A DNA stretch of 58,943 nt, from NCBI GenBank assembly GCA_019694255.1, contig JAIBCI010000059.1, positions 1 to 58,943 on the forward strand, in the 5' to 3' direction. The translations under genes were made by a program, and so were the position numbers. The DNA is from Saprospiraceae bacterium (lineage in GTDB: Bacteria; Bacteroidota; Bacteroidia; Chitinophagales; Saprospiraceae). Of this stretch, positions 53,221-58,943 are shown piece after piece (positions within the stretch are counted from its first letter, which is position 1; the number at the start of each line of letters is the position of its first letter). The notes under the pieces were generated by a model. It did no database searches and was not told where the DNA came from. It was given only the letters and a program-made list of their open reading frames with translations.

Positions 53221-54297
53221 ATGTTGATTGAATTTATAAAGAAGAGGCAATTAAGGCAAATCTTATTCAGCATTGCCATGATTCTAATTGTTTCGTTGGT
53301 ATGTTCAATTCTTAAGACCTGGTTAAGTTATAAAGGAGTAGCCTTAATATTATTAATGGGTGTGTCGGTTCTTGCTATGACTTTTGATCTGATCCCCGTT
53401 CTCATATCTGCCACCTTGAGTGCTCTGATCTGGAACTACTTTTTCATTCCGCCATTATTTACCTTCGCAATTGGCAATACGGATGATATTCTCATGTTTT
53501 CATTGTATTTTATTGTGGCAATGGTCAATGCCGTATTAACTAACAAAATCAGGAAAGCCGAGCAAAAGGCACGCGACCGCGAAGAAAAGGAAAATGAGGT
53601 CAAATTGTACAATACTTTATTAAATTCACTCTCGCATGAATTGAGAACCCCCATCGCAACTATAATCGGAGCAGTCGATATACTTAACATCAATGAAAAG
53701 AATCTTTCTGTTGCCAATAAAAAAGAATTGATCAATGAAATCGGAAAAGCGATTGCAAGGTTAGCAAGGCAAGTTGATAATCTACTGAACATTAGCAGAT
53801 TGGAAAGTGGTATGCTTCGTCCTAAACACACCTGGTGTGACTTAACAGAAATGATGCATCAAATGTTGAATTCTTTGGATGAAGTAGAGCGCAACAGAAT
53901 AAGTATTCACGCGGATGAAAGCCTTCCACTGGTTAAAATTGATGCTGGTATTTTGGAACAAATTATATTAAACATAATTTACAATGCGCTTGCATATACA
54001 CCGGAAAAATCCAAAATATGCATATACATTGAAGTATTGTCCGGTCAATGCAAGTTTATAATCGAAGATTATGGCCTTGGATTTCCAGAAAAAGAAATAG
54101 CCCTCGTTTTTGATAAATTCTACAGATTGCCGAAAAGTAAAACAGGTGGCGTTGGACTGGGATTATCGATCGTTAAAGGATTTGTAGAAGCACTTAGTGG
54201 AAAGGTGATATTGGAAAATCACCAGGGTGGAGGCGCAAGGTTTATTTTAAATTTTCCAGTACAAACATCATATTTGCGCAACTTAAAAAATGAGTAA
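53221..54297 (+). CDS. KdpD-like sensor histidine kinase lacking the N-terminal KdpD domain
   Basis: A 358-residue kinase. Residues ~13-108 have four hydrophobic segments of the DUF4118 type, then a short linker, the dimerisation helix with H139 in SHELRTPIA, and the ATPase domain (NIIYNALAYTP, EDYGLGFPEK, GVGLGLSIVKGF). Full-length KdpD (~880 residues) also has an N-terminal KdpD domain and a USP domain; both are missing. It probably phosphorylates the adjacent KdpE-like regulator in response to low potassium or ionic stress (inference). The regulator gene overlaps by 8 bp. Confidence 0.86.
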   Translation: MLIEFIKKRQLRQILFSIAMILIVSLVCSILKTWLSYKGVALILLMGVSVLAMTFDLIPVLISATLSALIWNYFFIPPLFTFAIGNTDDILMFSLYFIVAMVNAVLTNKIRKAEQKARDREEKENEVKLYNTLLNSLSHELRTPIATIIGAVDILNINEKNLSVANKKELINEIGKAIARLARQVDNLLNISRLESGMLRPKHTWCDLTEMMHQMLNSLDEVERNRISIHADESLPLVKIDAGILEQIILNIIYNALAYTPEKSKICIYIEVLSGQCKFIIEDYGLGFPEKEIALVFDKFYRLPKSKTGGVGLGLSIVKGFVEALSGKVILENHQGGGARFILNFPVQTSYLRNLKNE

Positions 54298-54976
54298 GGC
54301 TGAAATTCTGATTATCGATGATGAACCTCAAATCAGGCGATTACTTGAAATTGTGTTGGAGAGTAATGATTACAAAGTTTCAATTGCGGAGAAAGGTACT
54401 TTAGGAATTATTGCAGCAGCGAATCATCCTCCGGACTTAATACTACTCGACCTTGGGTTGCCGGATATGAGTGGCCATGATGTCTTAAAAGAATTGCGGA
54501 TTTGGTATAACCGGGCAATCATTATTCTATCTGTTCAAAGTGATGAAGATGATATTGTGCAAGCGCTTGACAATGGCGCAACCGATTACCTTACAAAGCC
54601 TTTCAGAACAGCAGAATTATTGGCCAGGATCAGATCAGCTATTCGAAGAAATTTTGGAGGTGAAGACAAAAGTGTCGTGGAGTCAGGAGACCTCACCATC
54701 GATCTGACCGCCAGAATGGTATTGAAGGATAGCAAGTTGGTCAAACTAACTGCAACAGAATTCAACTTATTGGCACTCCTTGCCAGGAATGAGGGTCGTG
54801 TCCTGACTCATCAGTACCTTCTGAAGGAAATCTGGGGAACAGGATTTCAACAAGAGACGCAGTATTTAAGAGTTTTCATCGGTACACTTCGCAAGAAAAT
54901 CGAAAATGATCCAAATTATCCGGAAAGAATCATTACAGAGAGTGGCGTAGGTTACCGCTTTCAATCTTCTTTATAA
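54290..54976 (+). CDS. KdpE-like OmpR-family response regulator
   Basis: A 228-residue response regulator. The receiver domain has the acidic pair IDDEP and phosphoacceptor D54 (LILLDLGLPD), with K in TKPF. The C-terminal winged-helix domain has FNLLALLARNEGRVLTH and ITESGVGYRF, as in KdpE. It overlaps the kinase gene by 8 bp. No kdpFABC is in the window, so the likely target is the Kup gene 84 bp downstream or the porin. Confidence 0.88.
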   Translation: MSKAEILIIDDEPQIRRLLEIVLESNDYKVSIAEKGTLGIIAAANHPPDLILLDLGLPDMSGHDVLKELRIWYNRAIIILSVQSDEDDIVQALDNGATDYLTKPFRTAELLARIRSAIRRNFGGEDKSVVESGDLTIDLTARMVLKDSKLVKLTATEFNLLALLARNEGRVLTHQYLLKEIWGTGFQQETQYLRVFIGTLRKKIENDPNYPERIITESGVGYRFQSSL

Positions 54977-55060
54977 TTTCTTTATATCTAGTTTCAATAC
55001 TTTTATTTTTTCCATATCTGTCACTGGTGACATTTGCGCTGTGATAAATAGATTGTGCAA

Positions 55061-57025
55061 ATGAGAGCCATAAATAATACGCAAAAGGTGACCGCGGCTT
55101 CACTACTGGTTGCCTTGGGTATCATCTATGGAGATATAGGAACCAGCCCATTGTATGCGCTGAAGGCGGTTATTGGAGATCGGTTGATAGACCATACATT
55201 GGTCTTGGGGGGAGTGTCCTGTATTTTCTGGACATTGTTTCTTCAGACAACGGTCAAATATATCTGGTTGACATTAAAGGCGGACAATGAAGGCGAAGGA
55301 GGTATTTTCTCATTGTATGCGTTGGTCAAGCGATATGGACGATGGTTGGCAATACCGACGATATTGGGGGCAACGACGCTGCTTGCAGATGGAATAATTA
55401 CACCTCCGATTTCGATCACTTCAGCAATTGAAGGCTTGGGGATGGTTCATGGTCTTGAAGCTACAATTATTCCCGGCAATCAAATAACCACCGGCATTGT
55501 CGTCTGTATATTATCATTATTGTTTTTTTTTCAGCGATTTGGTACGCGTACCATTGGCGTTTTTTTCGGCCCACTCATGACTATTTGGTTTCTAATGATC
55601 TTGAGCGCTGGATTGGCAAACATTGTTTTGTTGCCGGAAGTATTAAAGGCATTAAATCCTTACTACGCTTATGCTTTATTGGTGCAATACCCTCATGGAT
55701 TTTGGTTACTTGGCGCAGTATTTCTGGCCACGACTGGGGCAGAAGCCTTGTACTCTGATCTGGGTCACTGTGGAATCAGAAACATCCGAATCACCTGGAT
55801 TTTTGTAAAATTCAGTCTGATTTGTAATTACTTTGGCCAGGCAGCCTGGATATTAACACAGGGTCAGCCACTGCTAAACGGGCGAAGCCCGTTTTTTGAA
55901 TTGCTGCCAGACTGGTTTCTTTTACCCGGTATTCTGATTGCTACGGTTGCCACCATTATCGCTTCGCAGGCTTTGATAAGTGGTAGCTATACCCTGATCA
56001 GCGAAGCAATGAATCTTAACTTCTGGCCAAGGGTAAGTGTTAGACAACCTACAGAATCCAAAGGACAGATTTACATACCGAGCGTCAATTTTATTTTATG
56101 GTTGGGGTGCTTATTGATGATTTTGTATTTTAAAGAATCCGCACACATGGAGGCAGCTTATGGATTCAGCATCACGATTACCATGATGATGACTACATTG
56201 CTGCTGAGCTTTTTCCTCCGTTATCGGTTAAGATGGAATAGTTTATTAGTCTACTGCTTGCTAGTGTTATTCAGTATCGTTGAATTTTCTTTTTTTATAG
56301 CCAATCTGGCTAAAATTAAAGAAAGATGGATGTTTTTATTTTTTGAGTTATTCATTTTCACAACCATGTATGTCTGGTATTATGCCCGTAAGATAAATAA
56401 TCGGTTTACTTCATTTGTAGATTTAGGAAAATATGCGCCGCTCATTCAGACATTAAGTGATGACGAAAAAATTCCAAAATTTGCAACTCATCTTGTTTAC
56501 TTGACGAAAGCTAATCTTCGTCATGAAGTAGAAGAAAAAATCATTCAATCCATTTTTTCAAAGAGACCAAAGCGTGCTGATGTTTATTGGTTCGTGCACA
56601 TCAATAGAACGGAGCAGCCTTACACCCTTTCATATGATGTCTCAGAACTAGTAAATGATAAAGTAATCAAAGTCAATATTCATATAGGTTTTAGGATTCA
56701 ACCAAGAACTGAACTTTTTTTCAAAAAAATAGTACAGGACCTTTTAACAAGCCAGGAGCTCAATCTGCATTTACGGCAAGACAGTGCTCAAGGATACAAC
56801 ATAGAGCCGGACTTTAAATTTGTCGTATTTGAGAAGTTTCTTTCCGTTGAGAACGAATTTGCATTTAAGGAATCGCTTTTACTCAGAACTTACTTTTTTC
56901 TGAAGCAACTGGGACAAAGAGATGAAAAAGCTTTTGGTCTGGACAAAAATGATGTGGCTATTGAATACGTTCCGCTTTTGTATCAGCCTGCTAGAAGTGT
57001 ACAACTTACAAGGGAATATAATTAA
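55061..57025 (+). CDS. kup: Kup-family potassium uptake protein
   Basis: About 654 residues, starting at ATG 55061 (GTG 55055 is also possible). About twelve membrane segments precede a C-terminal soluble tail. Family motifs: LGIIYGDIGTSPLYALKAV, ADNEGEGGIFSLYALV and GAEALYSDLGHCGIRNIR. Kup proteins import potassium with protons across the inner membrane. It sits after the KdpD/KdpE-like pair, where other bacteria have the KdpFABC pump, so it is likely to be the transporter under their control. Confidence 0.93.
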   Translation: MRAINNTQKVTAASLLVALGIIYGDIGTSPLYALKAVIGDRLIDHTLVLGGVSCIFWTLFLQTTVKYIWLTLKADNEGEGGIFSLYALVKRYGRWLAIPTILGATTLLADGIITPPISITSAIEGLGMVHGLEATIIPGNQITTGIVVCILSLLFFFQRFGTRTIGVFFGPLMTIWFLMILSAGLANIVLLPEVLKALNPYYAYALLVQYPHGFWLLGAVFLATTGAEALYSDLGHCGIRNIRITWIFVKFSLICNYFGQAAWILTQGQPLLNGRSPFFELLPDWFLLPGILIATVATIIASQALISGSYTLISEAMNLNFWPRVSVRQPTESKGQIYIPSVNFILWLGCLLMILYFKESAHMEAAYGFSITITMMMTTLLLSFFLRYRLRWNSLLVYCLLVLFSIVEFSFFIANLAKIKERWMFLFFELFIFTTMYVWYYARKINNRFTSFVDLGKYAPLIQTLSDDEKIPKFATHLVYLTKANLRHEVEEKIIQSIFSKRPKRADVYWFVHINRTEQPYTLSYDVSELVNDKVIKVNIHIGFRIQPRTELFFKKIVQDLLTSQELNLHLRQDSAQGYNIEPDFKFVVFEKFLSVENEFAFKESLLLRTYFFLKQLGQRDEKAFGLDKNDVAIEYVPLLYQPARSVQLTREYN

Positions 57026-57038
57026 GTCTTTCAGCGCT

Positions 57039-57338
57039 ATGCTTAAGAAAGAGGAATCCTCTGTCAACATTTTTCAAAAGTTCCTTGGTCTGGCCCATTC
57101 TAATGTGGAGGTTTATTTAAAAAATGGGAGAATTATACATGGGGTGATTATTGACTTCTGTCTGGAATTTCATCAGGGTCAACCATACGTAACCACTTGG
57201 CACCTGGTAGATGAAAATGAAAAGATGACTTTGGGTGTCAACATTGTAGGACAACTGTGTGGTGAATTTGTCAAAACAAAAGATATAATCAAAATAAAAT
57301 TTCTTCAGGATCAGTCATTCATAAATTTATCAAAATGA
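57039..57338 (+). CDS. Small Sm/SH3-like cytoplasmic protein of unknown function
   Basis: A 99-residue protein starting at ATG 57039, 13 bp after kup. There is no signal peptide. The core SNVEVYLKNGRIIHGVIIDFCLEF and the following strand pairs read like a small beta-barrel with the 'NGRxIxG' turn of Sm-like or SH3 folds. No family is recognised. It overlaps the porin gene by 4 bp (ATGA), so it is part of the operon and may modulate Kup. Confidence 0.6.
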   Translation: MLKKEESSVNIFQKFLGLAHSNVEVYLKNGRIIHGVIIDFCLEFHQGQPYVTTWHLVDENEKMTLGVNIVGQLCGEFVKTKDIIKIKFLQDQSFINLSK

Positions 57339-58822
57339 GAATTTATTATTTCTTTATTGTGGTAGTCTTATTCGTTCTGCTTGATGTTATAAAGAGTCCG
57401 GCTCAGGTTTTGGACAATGATCCTAAGACAGGATTTTCCAGCCAATTGGTGAGTCAATTCAATGAAACGTCGAAGTTAATGATTGAGAATTCCAATGGCA
57501 GGGTGTCTAGTAGCCAATATGTTGATATTCCGGTTAGCCGGGAGCCATTTTCTGATCTTGATATGAGTTGGGCCAATGGAAGTGACCGGCGAATGGAATC
57601 GATTTGGGGAAGTAATACATTTTTTATTCCAAATATTCTATTGGACATCAATTATAATTATTCTTTCAATCGGCCGATTGACAATACAGTTGTTGGAAGC
57701 ACAGCCTTGGCAAGACACAATGAAGTTCAATTATCCGCCCTTCACTTTGGGGGGGATTTTAGTTATAAGAATGCCCGTGCGCGATTCATGACACAGCTGG
57801 GGACGAGAAGTTATGTGGTGCCCAGAAATGATTACAGTACGTACCGTGGACAATTTCAATTAGCTAATGTCTATCGTTATTTAAGTGAAGCCTATGCAGG
57901 GTATCATTTTGACAAATGGTATGGAATCAATCTGGACGCAGGTCTTTTTATGTCTTATATCGGATTGAATTCATTTTATCAGGTTGAGAACTGGGAGTAT
58001 CAGGCCTCCTACACATCCGACAACACCCCCTGGTTTTTTAATGGCTTGAGGCTTCAGATTTATCCTTCCAGACATTTTAAGATTGAGCCATGGATTATTA
58101 ACGGATGGCAAAGTTATGGCAAATTCAATACCATGCCGGGTGTAGGATTTAATCTTACCTATGCTCCCAATAGTCACTTGAAGGTGCTCAGCAATAATTA
58201 CTGGGGCACCGATACACCCTTGAATCAAAAGCGAAAAAGATTTCATTCTGATAACAGCTTGTTGCTAAGATATTTTAATCATCCTGAGCGCAAACGGATA
58301 ACTAAAATGGCATTCTCATTCACAGTGGATGCTGGTGCCGAAAAAGGAGGTGGCGTCAATGGATTTGATCAATCAGATGCTGATAAGCCAGCCCAATATT
58401 TTCTAAGCGCAATGATTTATCATCGCATCTGGTTTTTTAAAAACAAATTTGCATGGACGGTTGGCGGAGGTGTCATGAGTAATCCCGGAAGATATCTGGT
58501 GTTATATCCCGGAGGACAGTCCAGTCCACTTCCTGATCCGGTCAACCCAACACAAACGGAAGGTCTTTTTCCTTTCTCTGCCAATCCCGGAGATCCTTTT
58601 CATGCCTGGGATTGCTCAACCAACTTAGATTATTTGCCAAATCAAAGCATTTGTTTTAGATTGGAATTTGTCCATCGGGAGGCTAGTGTACCTTATTTTG
58701 CAGGAAGAGGAGGTATTACGTCACAAACGGGTTATTCGACTACGGCATTAGATCCAGGTTGGAGACCGGATCTGGTCAAAAGTGAGTCAAGGATAATTTT
58801 GGCTTTGTTATTCCGTATCTAG
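57335..58822 (+). CDS. OmpL-like outer-membrane porin (bbp2 family)
   Basis: A 495-residue exported protein with a signal peptide ending in KSPAQ. The body has the alternating strands and aromatic girdles of a large beta-barrel and ends in a strand with a terminal hydrophobic/aromatic pattern (RIILALLFRI). Segments such as MPGVGFNLTYAPN and RLEFVHREASVPYFAGRGG fit the bbp2/OmpL-like porins that in Bacteroidota often lie beside potassium transport genes. It probably lets cations enter the periplasm for Kup. Confidence 0.82.
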   Translation: MRIYYFFIVVVLFVLLDVIKSPAQVLDNDPKTGFSSQLVSQFNETSKLMIENSNGRVSSSQYVDIPVSREPFSDLDMSWANGSDRRMESIWGSNTFFIPNILLDINYNYSFNRPIDNTVVGSTALARHNEVQLSALHFGGDFSYKNARARFMTQLGTRSYVVPRNDYSTYRGQFQLANVYRYLSEAYAGYHFDKWYGINLDAGLFMSYIGLNSFYQVENWEYQASYTSDNTPWFFNGLRLQIYPSRHFKIEPWIINGWQSYGKFNTMPGVGFNLTYAPNSHLKVLSNNYWGTDTPLNQKRKRFHSDNSLLLRYFNHPERKRITKMAFSFTVDAGAEKGGGVNGFDQSDADKPAQYFLSAMIYHRIWFFKNKFAWTVGGGVMSNPGRYLVLYPGGQSSPLPDPVNPTQTEGLFPFSANPGDPFHAWDCSTNLDYLPNQSICFRLEFVHREASVPYFAGRGGITSQTGYSTTALDPGWRPDLVKSESRIILALLFRI

Positions 58823-58869
58823 GTTGGAGACGTGGATTCTTGTAAGTGTGCTCTCCTGCATTTGAACTG

Positions 58870-58882
58870 AAGCCCGGGGCTT
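58870..58882. terminator. Weak hairpin after the porin gene
   Basis: AAGCC and GGCTT pair around a 3-nt loop, about 50 nt after the porin stop, followed by ATTAATGTTGTT. The stem is only 5 bp, so termination is uncertain. Confidence 0.3.
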
Positions 58883-58943
58883 ATTAATGTTGTTACGTAT
58901 TTTTGCAGTTTCTATTCAAAGAAACGTCAGTGTGTAAGCTATT

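Overview
The window looks like a chromosomal segment of a Bacteroidota member, most likely from the Saprospiria/Chitinophagia side (inference). Supporting signs are type IX secretion (T9SS) C-terminal sorting domains, two giant 'gliding motility-associated C-terminal' (CHU_C) proteins, an OmpA protein with thrombospondin type-3 repeats, many exported lipoproteins, few Shine-Dalgarno sequences, and several TAnnTTTG (-7 type) promoter boxes close to start codons. I see no tRNA, rRNA, CRISPR array, transposase or phage gene. Layout: 0.1-7.2 kb holds an alkyltransferase-like protein, a glycosyltransferase, a class V aminotransferase, a secreted M23 peptidase and an RsmB-type rRNA methyltransferase, separated by unusual repeat-rich intergenic DNA. 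7.7-15.8 kb is mostly housekeeping: an AraC-type membrane regulator, a fatty acid hydroxylase, OmpA, an S41 peptidase, tsaB, two ArsR-like regulators and lspA. 15.9-24.9 kb has a beta-helix T9SS protein, a small membrane protein, a 1175-residue CHU_C protein, lipA, an exported protein of unknown role and a polysaccharide deacetylase-like protein. 24.9-30.4 kb pairs an amino acid permease with a polyamine operon (arginine decarboxylase, agmatinase, deoxyhypusine synthase-like). 30.7-35.5 kb is a run of five exported proteins, including CsgG-like and DUF6175-like members. 35.7-40.4 kb is a three-gene 2-oxoacid:ferredoxin oxidoreductase operon with a GltD-like flavoprotein. 41.0-43.5 kb encodes two lipoproteins, one with an HExxH metallopeptidase motif. 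43.8-52.4 kb is a six-gene, almost gapless operon on the minus strand: DUF1549-like and DUF1553-like lipoproteins, a DUF1501-like Tat-exported protein, a CxxxxCH lipoprotein, a small lipoprotein and a 1461-residue CUB/CHU_C surface protein. 53.2-58.8 kb is a potassium module: KdpD/KdpE-like two-component system, Kup transporter, a small cytoplasmic protein and an OmpL-like porin. The most unusual non-coding signal is a family of intergenic sequences with a 7-bp rhythm (forms such as GACTCGC, TAGTCAA and ATTCATAACTCATC). It is amplified between the M23 peptidase and the RsmB-like gene into an eight-copy 108/115-bp tandem array and a 54-bp triplet. Members sit at the 3' ends of genes and in three cases supply the stop codon. 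The strongest candidates for undescribed systems are the five-gene exported operon and the six-gene DUF1549/DUF1553/DUF1501/CHU_C operon.
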